Source: Polyangiaceae bacterium
GTDB lineage: Bacteria > Myxococcota_A > Polyangia > Polyangiales > Polyangiaceae
Direction: 5' to 3'
Assembly: GCA_025936115.1 (NCBI GenBank)
Contig: JAICTZ010000005.1
Location: 244,368-308,367 of the forward strand
DNA: 64,000 nucleotides
This document shows, piece by piece, positions 37,192-45,865 of this stretch. The position numbers and the translations under genes are program-made. How positions within the stretch are numbered: the stretch's first letter is position 1; every line of letters starts with the position of its first letter. The notes under the pieces are model-generated. The model ran no database searches and was not told the DNA's origin. It saw only the letters and a list, made by a program, of their open reading frames with translations.

Positions 37192-37348
37192 TGCGCTGCC
37201 GGAGAGCACCGCGCATGCCGGGCCATTTCGCGCGGATTTTTTGGAGATTCGATCCGTGTCCGCCGCACGGTCGCCAGTGACGGACGGGCGCCTTGAGGTG
37301 GGCGCGCGTCATCGAGCAGTAAAAGGGTGTGCTAGGCTCAGTCTCGAA

Positions 37349-37540
37349 ATGCCGTCAGTGCACGTCGTCTCTGGCCACGCCGCAGCGCGAAGTCTTGAGC
37401 TCGCGAAATGGGCCAAGATGTCACAAGAGGAGCGGCTCCGGGTCGGGCAAGAGCTTCACGCATTTTGGGTCCGAAACTATTTTCCCCATGCTGCCCGACT
37501 GGATCGCTCTGTGCAGATTGTTCGACGCTCGCTCCGTTGA
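37349..37540 (+). CDS. Small partner protein of nucleotidyltransferase (putative antitoxin)
   Basis: A 63-aa protein (ATG at 37349) with a helical basic-acidic composition: LELAKWAKMSQEERLRVGQEL followed by YFPHAARLDRSVQIVRRSLR. Its 3' end overlaps the start of the following nucleotidyltransferase pseudogene by 53 bases. From memory, small proteins with this character precede nucleotidyltransferases of the DUF6036-like kind in other genomes, where toxin-antitoxin function is suspected. The role here is inferred from context only. Confidence 0.4.
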   Translation: MPSVHVVSGHAAARSLELAKWAKMSQEERLRVGQELHAFWVRNYFPHAARLDRSVQIVRRSLR

Positions 37541-37796
37541 CTTCCTGTTGGTTGGCGGCCAGGCGGTGATCGCCCACGGCTATCCGCGACTAACGAAGGA
37601 CATGGACCTCTGGCTTCGACCGACACGCGACAACGGCGAGCGGGTGCTGCACGCGCTCGCGGACTTCGGGACGCCGCTCGCGGATTTCACACCGGAACGG
37701 TTCCTGGATTAGAGGGCGGTTGGCCGTTTACAAGACCTCGCTGACGTGGAGGCTCTCGAAGCCGTCGCCGCTGCAGGCGGGCCCAAGGTCGGGTGA
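37488..37796 (+). pseudogene. Broken nucleotidyltransferase (MNT-like)
   Basis: ATG at 37488 starts a nucleotidyltransferase N-terminus: DFLLVGGQAVIAHGYPRLTKDMDLW, containing the GG-x-A-V and D-x-D core of the polymerase-beta fold (ligands DMDL). It then stops at TAG 37710-37712 after TPERFLD. The same frame continues with RAVGRLQDLADVEALEA and ends at TGA 37794-37796, which is the typical C-terminal end of such proteins. About 40-50 expected middle residues are missing. This reads as an internal deletion plus an in-frame stop, giving an inactive enzyme. An intact stop readthrough form is unlikely. Confidence 0.55.
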
Positions 37797-37939
37797 TAAG
37801 GGCCGCGCCCGGCACCTGCTGTGCGCGCCACGACGGGACGCTAGTCATTCCGCGCCCGGTTGCGGCGTTCAGCCACACCTTCACTAGGTTCTTTCTCGGG
37901 CGACCCGCTGCCACGCGGCCGCTATCGCTTCTTGACCAT

Positions 37940-37957
37940 TTGGCACGAACGCTGCTT
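37940..37957 (+). promoter_or_regulatory. Sigma-54-like promoter upstream of ku
   Basis: TTGGCACGAACGCTGCTT at 37940-37957 matches the -24 TGGCAC and -12 TGC elements with the required GG-N10-GC spacing. It lies about 30 bases upstream of the ku ATG, with the ku ribosome site GGAGG at 37977-37981. Enhancer sites and experimental data are lacking. Confidence 0.4.
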
Positions 37958-37986
37958 CCCGTCGCTAGCACCCGACGGAGGTACTC

Positions 37987-38922
37987 ATGGCGAGATCTGC
38001 GCGCGCGATTTGGACCGGCACGGTTGGCTTCGGGCTCGTCCAAATTCCCGTCTCTCTTCACGCGGCCGAGGACAAAGACGAGCTCGACATGACGCTGCTC
38101 GACAAGCGAAACTTTTCGCCCGTCGGCTACCATCGCGTCAACAAGCGCACGGGTAAAGAGGTGCCGTGGGAGCAAATCGTCAAGGGGTACGAGCAAGCCA
38201 AAGGGAAATACGTCGTGCTCACCGAGGGCGATTTCAAGGCCGCCAACGCCGAGGCGACGCGGCAGGTCGATATCCTCGATTTCGTCGAATACGCATCGAT
38301 CGATCCGCGTTATCTCGTGCGCCCCTATTACCTTGCGCCGCAAAAATCCGGGCGGAAGGCGTATGCGCTGCTGCGCGAGACCCTGCGCCGGAGTGACAAG
38401 GCGGGCATCGGTAAAATCGTGATTCGCACGCGGCAGCACCTCGCCGCGGTTTTGGCGCGCGACAAGGCCTTGATTTTGGTGCTGCTGCGCTTTGCGGACG
38501 AGCTGCGCGACGAGCGCGATCTCGACCTGCCGGAAACGAACTTGGCGAAGCTCGGCGTGACGCCCAAGGAAGTGCAGATGGCCGAGCACTTGGTCGAGAG
38601 CATGGTCACCGACTTCGAGCCGAAAAAGTACGTCGATGAATACCGGCGCGACCTCACTCGCCTGATCCAGCGCAAAGTGAAGGCAGGCGAAGTGAATCAG
38701 GTGCCCGAGGGTAAGGAGGCACGTGAGCCGAAACCCGCAGCCAACGTGATCGACCTGTCGAGCCTGCTCGCCAATAGTCTGTCGGGCGGGAAGTCGAGCT
38801 CGAAGAAGACCTCGAGCGCGAAGTCCAAGTCGCACGCGCACTCGCGGAGCGCACACCCGCGCAAGCACGCGACGCACCGGACGCGGACGACGCATCACGC
38901 CGCTCGGCGTAAGTCCGCGTGA
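37987..38922 (+). CDS. ku: Ku DNA-end-binding protein
   Basis: Homologue of bacterial Ku (core about residues 1-260): starts MARSARAIWTGTVGFGLVQ and contains HAAEDKDELDMTLLDKRNFSPVG, the central bridge and ring region, and PKEVQMAEHLVESMV. It binds double-strand DNA ends and recruits LigD in NHEJ. The C-terminal tail (about 262-311) is very basic and His/Ser/Arg-rich (KKTSSAKSKSHAHSRS), a feature of extended Ku tails that aid DNA binding. ATG at 37987 preceded by GGAGG with 5-base spacing. ligD follows immediately, with overlapping or near-adjacent start. A sigma-54-like motif lies upstream. Confidence 0.92.
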   Translation: MARSARAIWTGTVGFGLVQIPVSLHAAEDKDELDMTLLDKRNFSPVGYHRVNKRTGKEVPWEQIVKGYEQAKGKYVVLTEGDFKAANAEATRQVDILDFVEYASIDPRYLVRPYYLAPQKSGRKAYALLRETLRRSDKAGIGKIVIRTRQHLAAVLARDKALILVLLRFADELRDERDLDLPETNLAKLGVTPKEVQMAEHLVESMVTDFEPKKYVDEYRRDLTRLIQRKVKAGEVNQVPEGKEAREPKPAANVIDLSSLLANSLSGGKSSSKKTSSAKSKSHAHSRSAHPRKHATHRTRTTHHAARRKSA

Positions 38923-38942
38923 AAGCAGTGAGGCCGCACGAG

Positions 38943-41453
38943 ATGCCGACACTCGCTAAGTACCGAAAAATGCGCGATTTTTCGCGCACCGCCGAGCCGA
39001 ATGGCGAGCCCGCAAAGGGGGCCAAGCCGGCGCGGCGCAAGTCACCCGAAGAGCTCTCGTTCGTCATTCAACGGCACGAGGCGCGGCGGCTGCACTACGA
39101 CTTCCGTCTCGAGCTCGGCGGCGTGCTCTTGAGCTGGGCAGTGCCGAAGGGACCGAGTCTGGATCCGGCGGACAAACGGCTCGCCGTCGAGACCGAGCCG
39201 CATCCGCTCGAGTACGGCAAGTTCGAAGGCACCATCCCGAAGGGGGAGTACGGCGCCGGCAACGTGACGATTTGGGATCACGGCACCTGGGAGCCGGAGG
39301 GCGACGCCGCGCGCGATTTCGAGCGGGGGCGCCTCACGTTCAAGCTCCACGGCGAAAAGCTGCACGGCAGCTGGCACCTCGTGCGCACCCGGACACGTGA
39401 TTCGGGCAAGGACGAGAAGAATTGGCTGCTCATGAAGTCGCGCGACGAGTTTGCGCAGTCGGGCGCCGGTGAACCCGAAGCCGCCCGCACGAACAAGGGC
39501 GACGGCGCGCGCCGGGAAGACGGTGAGCCCAAGTCTGCCCCCCGGCAGCGAACCGCACGCGCGCGGCGTCGCAAGACCTCGCTCACGCTCGAGCACGTGG
39601 AGCCGGAGCTCGCGACGCTCGTCAGCGCCGCGCCGGAAGGCGACGCGTGGCTCCACGAGCTCAAATTCGACGGCTACCGGCTGCTCGCGCGTGTAGCGGA
39701 CGGCGAGGTGGGGCTCTTCACGCGCCATGGTCACGACTGGAGCGAGCGCATGCCGGCGCTGGTACGTGCGCTGTCGCGCGTGAGCGCCGACGTGTGGCTC
39801 GACGGCGAGGTCGTCGTGCTCGACGAGCGCGGCGTCTCGAACTTCCAGCGTTTGCAGAACTCGCTCAGCGAGGGGGCGACGGGGGCCCTCGTGTTTTATG
39901 TCTTCGACTTGCTCGAGCTCGACGGCACTGATTACCGGGCTCGGCCGCTCACGGAGCGAAAGCAAGTGCTCGCAGAGCTCTGGAAAAAGTTGCCCGCCGA
40001 CGTGCGCGCGACGCTGCGCTTGAGCGACCACGTCGTGGGCAACGGGGCCGAGTTCTTCAAGCAGGCGTGCAAGCTCGGGGTCGAAGGCATCGTGTCGAAG
40101 CGCGCAGACGCGCCGTACCGCTCGGGCCGTGGCCGCGACTGGCTCAAGGTGAAATGCCTGAAACGCCAGGAGTTCGCGATCGTCGGCTACACGGAACCGA
40201 GCGGCTCGCGTTCACACCTGGGCGCGTTGCTCATTGCCGTCAACGGGCGACAGGGTTTCCGGTACGCGGGTCGCGTGGGGACGGGCTTCACGTCGGCATC
40301 GCTCGCCGAGCTCCACCGCGCGCTTGGCCCGCTCGTGCGTGAAAAGCCTCCACGGCTCGAAAACACACCACGCGGCGCCGATGCGCGGGGGGTGCACTGG
40401 GTAGAGCCGAAGCTCGCCGCGGAAGTCGCGTTCACCGAAATGACGGAGGACGGCGTGCTCCGTCACCCGAGTTTCCAGGGTTTGCGCGAGGACAAGAGCG
40501 CCGCGGAAGCACGCGAAGAGCGGCCCGCTGATGAAGAGGTGGACGCCCGGCCTGCACCCGCCCGGGCGGCACGCCGCGCGAAGCCGACCGAGTACCCGCT
40601 CACGAATCCCGGCAAGATCCTCTATCCCGAACAAGGCATCACCAAGCGTGAGCTGCTCGATTACTACGCGCTCGTGGCCGAGCGGATGCTGCCGCACGTG
40701 AAGAACCGGCCGCTCACGCTCGTGCGCTGCCCGAACGGCTACGACAAGCCCTGCTTCTTCCAGAAGCATCCGGGTGAGGGCGTACCCGCGAAGGTGCGCT
40801 CGGTGCCGATCGCAGAGAAGAGCGGCGACACGCAGTACAGCGTCATTGACGACGCCGAAGGCTTGTTCGGCTTGGTGCAGCTCGGTGCGCTCGAGATCCA
40901 CACCTGGGGTTCACACGCGGACGACGCCGAGCATCCCGACATCGTCGTCTTCGACCTCGATCCGGATCCGGACATCGATTTCGGCGAGGTCTGTCGCGCG
41001 GCAGAAGAGCTCCGGCGCGTCTTCGAAGCCGCCAAGCTCGAGAGCTTCGTGAAAACGGCGGGCGGTAAGGGCCTGCACGTGTGCTTGCCGATTGCGCCGG
41101 AGCTCACCTGGCAAGAAGCCAAAGACTTCACGCAGCGCATCGCCGAGGAGTTCGTGCGACGTTCGCCCGACAAATTCGTCGCGACCGTGAGCAAGAGCAA
41201 ACGGCGCGGAAAGATCTTCATCGACTATTTGCGCAACGGGCGCGGCGCGACGTTCGTGACGCCGTATTCGACGCGGGCTCGAAAAAATGCGCCGATTGCG
41301 ATGCCTCTCGAGTGGGACGAGCTCGGGCCGAAGCTGCGGCCCGATGGTTTCACGCTGCGCAACATCGCGGAACGGCTCGCCAAACAAAAGCAGGATCCCT
41401 TCGCGCGCATGGCTCGGACGAAGCAGTCGCTGCGCGCGCTGCTCGCCGAGTAA
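38943..41453 (+). CDS. ligD: Multifunctional NHEJ DNA ligase LigD
   Basis: About 836 residues. Domain order is phosphoesterase, ligase, polymerase. The phosphoesterase domain has RLHYDFRLELGG near residues 50-60. The ATP-dependent ligase has the adenylation motif ELKFDGYR with the nucleophile Lys near 241, and motif segments FDLLELDG, EGIVSKRADAPYR. The polymerase domain has HTWGSHADDAEHPD and VVFDLDPDPDIDF carrying its catalytic acidic residues. This enzyme trims, fills and seals ends held by Ku. Start: an in-frame GTG at 38919 overlaps the ku stop (GTGA); the ATG at 38943 is preferred because MPTLAKYRKMRDFSRTAEP fits the normal LigD N-terminus and a GUGAGG sits 11 bases before it. Confidence 0.92.
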   Translation: MPTLAKYRKMRDFSRTAEPNGEPAKGAKPARRKSPEELSFVIQRHEARRLHYDFRLELGGVLLSWAVPKGPSLDPADKRLAVETEPHPLEYGKFEGTIPKGEYGAGNVTIWDHGTWEPEGDAARDFERGRLTFKLHGEKLHGSWHLVRTRTRDSGKDEKNWLLMKSRDEFAQSGAGEPEAARTNKGDGARREDGEPKSAPRQRTARARRRKTSLTLEHVEPELATLVSAAPEGDAWLHELKFDGYRLLARVADGEVGLFTRHGHDWSERMPALVRALSRVSADVWLDGEVVVLDERGVSNFQRLQNSLSEGATGALVFYVFDLLELDGTDYRARPLTERKQVLAELWKKLPADVRATLRLSDHVVGNGAEFFKQACKLGVEGIVSKRADAPYRSGRGRDWLKVKCLKRQEFAIVGYTEPSGSRSHLGALLIAVNGRQGFRYAGRVGTGFTSASLAELHRALGPLVREKPPRLENTPRGADARGVHWVEPKLAAEVAFTEMTEDGVLRHPSFQGLREDKSAAEAREERPADEEVDARPAPARAARRAKPTEYPLTNPGKILYPEQGITKRELLDYYALVAERMLPHVKNRPLTLVRCPNGYDKPCFFQKHPGEGVPAKVRSVPIAEKSGDTQYSVIDDAEGLFGLVQLGALEIHTWGSHADDAEHPDIVVFDLDPDPDIDFGEVCRAAEELRRVFEAAKLESFVKTAGGKGLHVCLPIAPELTWQEAKDFTQRIAEEFVRRSPDKFVATVSKSKRRGKIFIDYLRNGRGATFVTPYSTRARKNAPIAMPLEWDELGPKLRPDGFTLRNIAERLAKQKQDPFARMARTKQSLRALLAE

Positions 41454-41574
41454 AAGCCGCTGCGCGTGTGACGTGCGATGGATCCGCCGGGACTCGGCTT
41501 GCCATGCACGCCGTGCGACGATAACGCTTTTCAGCCTTCGACGAACGGCGCCGCGCGATGGCAAACGGCGAAGC

Positions 41575-41979
41575 TCAGAAGAAAGAGTCGAGTGGAAAGT
41601 CGATCGGGACGTGGAGCTCGTCGTCGCCGAGAATGCAGAAAGCGCCGAGGTCGACCGACGTCGTGCGCGGCCTGCCAGCGGCATCGAGCAACGTGGCGCT
41701 GCCGTAGTAGGCGCCCGGCGCGAGCTGGATGTCGACCGCGAAGTCCTCGCAGTAGCCGCTGAAGTCGCCCACGACGTCACCTGCGGCCGTGCTCACGACG
41801 ACGTCGATGCTGTCGGCGCCCATCGCCGCGCAGTCACGCGCGTCCTTCGCGCTCTCGATCGTCCAGTCGACGACCAAGGCGCCGTCACCCGCGACGACGA
41901 CCCTGCTTGGGCCTTCGTCCACGACGCATCCGGCGAGCATCGTGAGCGCTACGAAAGCGGCCGAAATAGCAGATTTCAT
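41575..41979 (-). CDS. Small lipoprotein
   Basis: A 134-aa protein with signal peptide and lipobox LAGC (Cys18). The mature part (about 115 aa) has a beta-sandwich-like pattern (LVVDWTIESAKDARDC, DVVVSTAAGDVVGDF, YCEDFAVDIQLAPGAYYGSATLLD) and ends DFPLDSFF. Two cysteine pairs could form disulfides. The family is not recognised, although small exported proteins with a 'LxVxWTI' beginning are known in myxobacteria. Convergent with ligD, 120 bases away. Confidence 0.65.
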   Translation of the reverse strand: MKSAISAAFVALTMLAGCVVDEGPSRVVVAGDGALVVDWTIESAKDARDCAAMGADSIDVVVSTAAGDVVGDFSGYCEDFAVDIQLAPGAYYGSATLLDAAGRPRTTSVDLGAFCILGDDELHVPIDFPLDSFF

Positions 41980-41993
41980 GCGGGCTTTCCTGG

Positions 41994-42413
41994 CTATTGC
42001 ACGCGATATTCGCGGTGTTGGACGTGAGCGGGGGGAGCCGAGCGCACGGGCGCTCTGTAATGAGCAGGCGGAGCCGTGCGCACGGGCGCGTAGTGGGCAG
42101 GGGGCGCGTGATGCACCACGGCGCGCTCGCGAACGACCGTTGGGCGAGTCCGGATCACCGTGCGGCGCTGGTACAGCACCGGCGGCTCACTGCGGTAGTA
42201 CACCCAGCGCGGGCCCTCGCGGTAATACCAGCGGTCATTGACGAGATAGACGACACGACCGTCGTAGTACTCGTGCGGATAGACCTCGACGTTCGCGACC
42301 GGCGGCGCGTACTCGACCTCAGCGCCGGTGGTTGCCTCCGCGTAGCAACCCGTCAGCGCGCACGTGGCGGCGACGGCGAGCGAACATCGAAACAACACGG
42401 CTCTGTGGGACAC
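41994..42413 (-). CDS. Small Tyr/Arg/Pro-rich lipoprotein
   Basis: Start at the GTG 42413 gives MSHRAVLFRCSLAVAATCALTGC (lipobox at Cys23); longer in-frame extensions lack a signal. The mature protein contains YPHEYYDGRVVYLVNDRWYY and repeats of histidine/arginine/alanine/proline (HYAPVRTAPPAHYRAPVRSAP). Composition suggests a surface or periplasmic adhesion or structural role, but nothing specific. It lies 14 bases upstream of the 134-aa lipoprotein on the same strand, so the two are likely co-transcribed. Confidence 0.6.
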   Translation of the reverse strand: MSHRAVLFRCSLAVAATCALTGCYAEATTGAEVEYAPPVANVEVYPHEYYDGRVVYLVNDRWYYREGPRWVYYRSEPPVLYQRRTVIRTRPTVVRERAVVHHAPPAHYAPVRTAPPAHYRAPVRSAPPAHVQHREYRVQ

Positions 42414-42746
42414 GCTGCTCGTTGGTGCAATCGACGTGCCGCTGCCGTCGTTGCCGCGGATTCGAGTGCTGCTCCAAGTCCGCCGAGTTAATCGAGCGTG
42501 GCTGCCATGGCGTCGTCGCGCTCTGCAGTAGCGTCGGATCGTCTGCGCGCTTCGAGCCCAACGCTCCCGCAGGGCTGCCGCAGCCGTGCATGAACGCCAC
42601 ATGCTTCACCGACACGGCAACGATAAGACGCTTGGACGAGTGTGCCTTCGTGGTCCGGCCCTTGCAGGTGCGCGTTCGATCGCTTCGAATCGCTCAAGGA
42701 ATCGAATCGTTCACCGCTCGAATGGCTCGACGGAAAGGAAAACGCG
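42414..42746. other. Divergent intergenic region (lipoprotein/CBS gene)
   Basis: A 333-base gap between divergent genes. The right half contains a possible sigma-54-type promoter for the CBS gene (42651-42666). No gene or RNA was recognised in it. Confidence 0.45.
42651..42666 (+). promoter_or_regulatory. Weak sigma-54-like promoter upstream of CBS gene
   Basis: TGGTCCGGCCCTTGCA has the GG-N10-GC spacing and a good -12 element (TTGCA), but two mismatches in the -24 element (consensus TGGCAC). It is about 80 bases upstream of the ATG. Confidence 0.25.
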
Positions 42747-43172
42747 ATGATTTGCAGCGAAATTATGAAGTCCGAGATCGAATGTGTCGCGCCCACGGAC
42801 ACGGCGGAGGACGCCGCGCGCAAGATGCGCGACCACAACGTCGGCTTCTTGCCGGTGTGTGACGACAGCCTTCAGGTGGTCGGCACGCTGACCGATCGCG
42901 ATCTCGCGCTGCGTGTCGTCGCCGAGGGCCGTCCCATGACGACCCCCGTCGCCGAGCTCATGACGCACGAAGTGGTCTCCTGCCGCTCGACGGACAACCT
43001 GAGCCGCGCGGAAGAACTGATGGGCCTCTTCCGCGTCTCGCGCATGCTGTGCGTCGACGAGGACGGCCTGCTCGCCGGCGTGATCAGTCTTTCGGATATC
43101 GCGCAGCACGAGACGTTGAGCCGCGTCGCTCAAACGCTTCGTGACGTGACGATGCGCGAAATCGCGCCCTGA
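42747..43172 (+). CDS. CBS-domain-pair protein
   Basis: 141 aa, with two CBS domains (about 6-62 and 70-130): VAPTDTAEDAARKMRDHNVG, GTLTDRDLALRVV, and second copy VSCRSTDNLSRAEELMG, GVISLSDIAQHETL. CBS pairs bind adenosine nucleotides and act as energy sensors. No fused effector domain, so it acts as a stand-alone sensor. Start at 42747 is supported by GGAAAGGAAA a few bases upstream. It is convergent with the Nif3 gene with only 4 bases between stops. Confidence 0.9.
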   Translation: MICSEIMKSEIECVAPTDTAEDAARKMRDHNVGFLPVCDDSLQVVGTLTDRDLALRVVAEGRPMTTPVAELMTHEVVSCRSTDNLSRAEELMGLFRVSRMLCVDEDGLLAGVISLSDIAQHETLSRVAQTLRDVTMREIAP

Positions 43173-43176
43173 AGCG

Positions 43177-44328
43177 CTACCACTGCTCGAGTGGCTCGCG
43201 GTCGCGCTCGGCGACGATGACGTCGAGCGCCCCTTCGGCGAGCTCGCTCAGGCGCCGCGCGTACTCCGGCAAGTAGCCGCGCTCGCTGCTCGAATGTTCG
43301 GCGAGCACGACGCTACCGCCGCTCCCGAGCGTGGCGAGTACGGCGTGATGCGACAGCTCGCCCGTCACGTAGACGTCGAACCCCGGTGCTCGTTCGAACA
43401 CGCCGCCGCCCGAGCCGGCGCACACGGCGACCCGCCGCACGAGGGCGCCGCTCCGCTGCGCCTCCGTGGCCGCGACGCGCAGCGACGCGCGCCCGAGGTG
43501 CGTCTTCAGCCTCTCGACGAGCACCGGCAGCGTGACCGGCGTCTCCAGCGTCACCGAGCGCCCGAGCCCGAAGCCGGCCGCGGGTCGCGCAGCGAGCGGG
43601 TAAACGTCCCAGGCCGGCTCCTCGTACGGGTGCACGTCGCGCATGACGCGTGCGGCGGGGCCGAGCGCGTGTTTCGGGCACACCATTTCGAGCCGTATCT
43701 CGTCGACGTGCTCGAGCTTGCCGCGCGCGCCCACGGCGGGGTTCGTCGCGTCGCCGCCGAGGAACGTACCGACTGCGGGGGTGCGGCTCGAGCACTCGCG
43801 GTACTCGCCGATGACGCCCGCTCCGGCGCGTGACAGCGCGGAGGCGACCGCATCGACGTGCTCGGCCGGGACGAAGGTCACGAGCTTGAACGCCGCGGCC
43901 GGCTCGAGCACGTTCGCGTCGACGAGCGGCCTAATTTCGCCCGCCCCCACGCCCGCGGCGAGCCAGTCGTTCACGCCGCCGGGCGCGGCATCGAGCGCCG
44001 TGTGCGGTGAGTAGAGCGCCGTGTCAGCACGCGCCAGGCGCTGCAAGGCGCGTTCGGCGCTGCCGCGCGTGCCGAGCCGCTTCAGCGGACGAAAGACGGG
44101 CGGATGGTACGCCACGATCAGATCGACGTCGCGGGCGAGCGCTTCATCGAGCACGGCTTCGGTGAGATCGATCGTGACGAGCGCGCGCCGGACGCTCACG
44201 GCTTCGTTTTCAGCCCGGCGATCGCCGAGCGGCTCGAGCAAGAGCCCGACGTTGTCCCAGTCTTCGGCGTAGGCGAGCGGCGCGATGCGCTCGAGCAGCC
44301 CCACGGTCCGAACGAGCGAGAGGGGCAT
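43177..44328 (-). CDS. Nif3-like dinuclear metal centre protein
   Basis: The 383-aa protein belongs to the Nif3/YbgI family: starts with LLERIAPLAYAEDWDNVGLLL, then VAYHPPVF, the HTALD metal site (YSPHTALDAAPGGVNDWLA), and near the end YVTGELSHHAVLATL, carrying conserved His ligands. An insert of about 120 residues (about 140-260) is a PII-like domain common in the long family members (FVPAEHVDAVASALSRAGAG). Biochemical function is not settled; some members are annotated GTP cyclohydrolase 1 type 2. The stop codon of the GntR regulator just upstream is only a few bases away, so they are probably co-transcribed. Confidence 0.88.
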   Translation of the reverse strand: MPLSLVRTVGLLERIAPLAYAEDWDNVGLLLEPLGDRRAENEAVSVRRALVTIDLTEAVLDEALARDVDLIVAYHPPVFRPLKRLGTRGSAERALQRLARADTALYSPHTALDAAPGGVNDWLAAGVGAGEIRPLVDANVLEPAAAFKLVTFVPAEHVDAVASALSRAGAGVIGEYRECSSRTPAVGTFLGGDATNPAVGARGKLEHVDEIRLEMVCPKHALGPAARVMRDVHPYEEPAWDVYPLAARPAAGFGLGRSVTLETPVTLPVLVERLKTHLGRASLRVAATEAQRSGALVRRVAVCAGSGGGVFERAPGFDVYVTGELSHHAVLATLGSGGSVVLAEHSSSERGYLPEYARRLSELAEGALDVIVAERDREPLEQW

Positions 44329-44331
44329 GGG

Positions 44332-45168
44332 CTAGTGCCGAGGCTCTTCCGGCGCCTCGTCCGCGAGCGGCGCTGAGGACGCGAAAGGGCCGCTTTTGCG
44401 GTGACTCATGATGGCCTTGAGCGCTTGCATGAAGCTGCCGTCGACGCGCTGGTAGTAGGTGCGCGAGACGCTGACGGCGCGTTCGGTATCGGCTGACTCG
44501 AGCGCCGCGTTGAACTCGCGCAGGTACTGCGGAAAGCTCGGCTCGAGCACCCAGAGCGCCGGAAAGCGGTCGATGATCTCGCGGTATGCCTCGAGGAAGG
44601 GATTGGCGATCCAGCGCACGGCCACCGAGTGACCCGCGTCGACGAGCGCATCGAGCCAGCGCTGAAAACCGTGCCCGATGAGCGTGGGATCGGCGCGCTC
44701 GAAGGCGGCGATCACGAGGTCGGTGATGTCGCGCAGGCGTGCGATGTCGTCCTTGTCCGCGCGGTCGGCCGCGAGCCGCGTCGCAAACTCGAGCACGAGT
44801 AAGCGCGCCGGCAAAATATCCTCGAGCAGGTGCAGGCTTTCACCGAGATCCGTCGCGGATTCGAGGAACGGCGCGAGGAGCTCGAGCGTGCCGCTCTTCC
44901 TGAAGTCGGCGATGGTGACGCCTTGGCCGTGCCTGACCGTCACGAGTCGGGCTTGTTCGAGGCGGCGCACGGCCTCGCGCAGGGTGTTGCGGTTCGTCTT
45001 GTATTCGGCCGCGAGCTCGCGCTCACCGGGAAGCCGCTCTCCGGGACTGAGCTCACCGGAGAGAATGCGCCGTCGCACCTCACGAAAGATCGTCGTGGCG
45101 ATGTTACTGGCGGCGGGGCGCTCTTCGTCCAAGCGCCCGATCCTCGCAAGTGTCGCGGGCGCCCGCAA
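44332..45168 (-). CDS. GntR/FadR-family transcriptional regulator
   Basis: 278 aa. The N-terminal winged helix (about 20-90) has RRRILSGELSPGERLPGERELAAEYKTNRNTLREAVRRLEQ with the normal GntR pattern. The C-terminal part (about 110-250) is all-helical like FadR-type FCD ligand-binding domains (RLAADRADKDDIARLRDI, TLIGHGFQRWLDALVDAG). Such regulators bind fatty-acid or organic-acid ligands and control a nearby operon, but no target is evident here. Four bases separate it from the Nif3 gene downstream. Confidence 0.85.
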   Translation of the reverse strand: MRAPATLARIGRLDEERPAASNIATTIFREVRRRILSGELSPGERLPGERELAAEYKTNRNTLREAVRRLEQARLVTVRHGQGVTIADFRKSGTLELLAPFLESATDLGESLHLLEDILPARLLVLEFATRLAADRADKDDIARLRDITDLVIAAFERADPTLIGHGFQRWLDALVDAGHSVAVRWIANPFLEAYREIIDRFPALWVLEPSFPQYLREFNAALESADTERAVSVSRTYYQRVDGSFMQALKAIMSHRKSGPFASSAPLADEAPEEPRH

Positions 45169-45205
45169 GGAGTCCGCGCGGCAATCGAAACGGAAAGCTC
45201 GTTCG

Positions 45206-45841
45206 TCAGAACAAAATCGAGGCGCCCACGGAAATGTAGGGCCAACCGAGCCGCACCGTCAGTCCCACCGAGCGGCTGAAGAGGAAACGGCCGCCGCCCC
45301 AAAACACGGGCTCGAACAAATCCAGATTGTGCGTGCGGTAGGCGCAGGTGCCGCCCACGGCCGGGTCGCACGGTCCGTCGTAACCCCAACTCGTGTAGTG
45401 GGGGGACAAGCCGAACTCACCGAACACGCTGATGATGCGCGTGAGAAAGAAATTCCACTGCACGGCGACGGGGAACCACAGCTCGTTGGCGTTGCACGTT
45501 TCGGGGTAGTACGGCTCGTACCCGCGGCCGTGGCACAGGCCGTCGTCGCCGAAGTGCGCCCAATCCATGCCGAAGGTGATGCCGATGTTGTTGTTGATGC
45601 TCGAGATCGGGCCGTTTTGCACGAACGGGATCGATAAGCGCACGCCGACGCCGACGCCGGCGCTCGTGTAGGGCAAATCCGCGTATTGCGCGACGAGGTG
45701 CGGGTCGAGCTCGAGCCCGTAGTTCGGATGATTTCCCGGCTGCTTGACGATGGATTGCGCGTGGGCCGGCGCGCTCGAAAGCAGCGCGGCGCCCGTCGCG
45801 AGCACGGAGAACAAGCCCTTGGCGTTGAAAAGACGATGCAT
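45206..45841 (-). CDS. Probable outer-membrane beta-barrel protein
   Basis: 211 aa, with a Sec signal (MHRLFNAKGLFSVLATGAALLSSAPAHA, cleavage AHA-QS) and alternating hydrophobic strands (GVGVGVRLSIPF, NNNIGITFGMDWAHF, FPVAVQWNFFLTRIISVFGEFG, GLTVRLGWPYISVGASILF) with a terminal Phe. Such a small barrel with a cysteine-containing loop (CHGRGYEPYYPETC) is typical of outer-membrane proteins. No function assigned. Confidence 0.7.
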   Translation of the reverse strand: MHRLFNAKGLFSVLATGAALLSSAPAHAQSIVKQPGNHPNYGLELDPHLVAQYADLPYTSAGVGVGVRLSIPFVQNGPISSINNNIGITFGMDWAHFGDDGLCHGRGYEPYYPETCNANELWFPVAVQWNFFLTRIISVFGEFGLSPHYTSWGYDGPCDPAVGGTCAYRTHNLDLFEPVFWGGGRFLFSRSVGLTVRLGWPYISVGASILF

Positions 45842-45865
45842 AGGGTGGGTGATGGGGGTTCGGGA

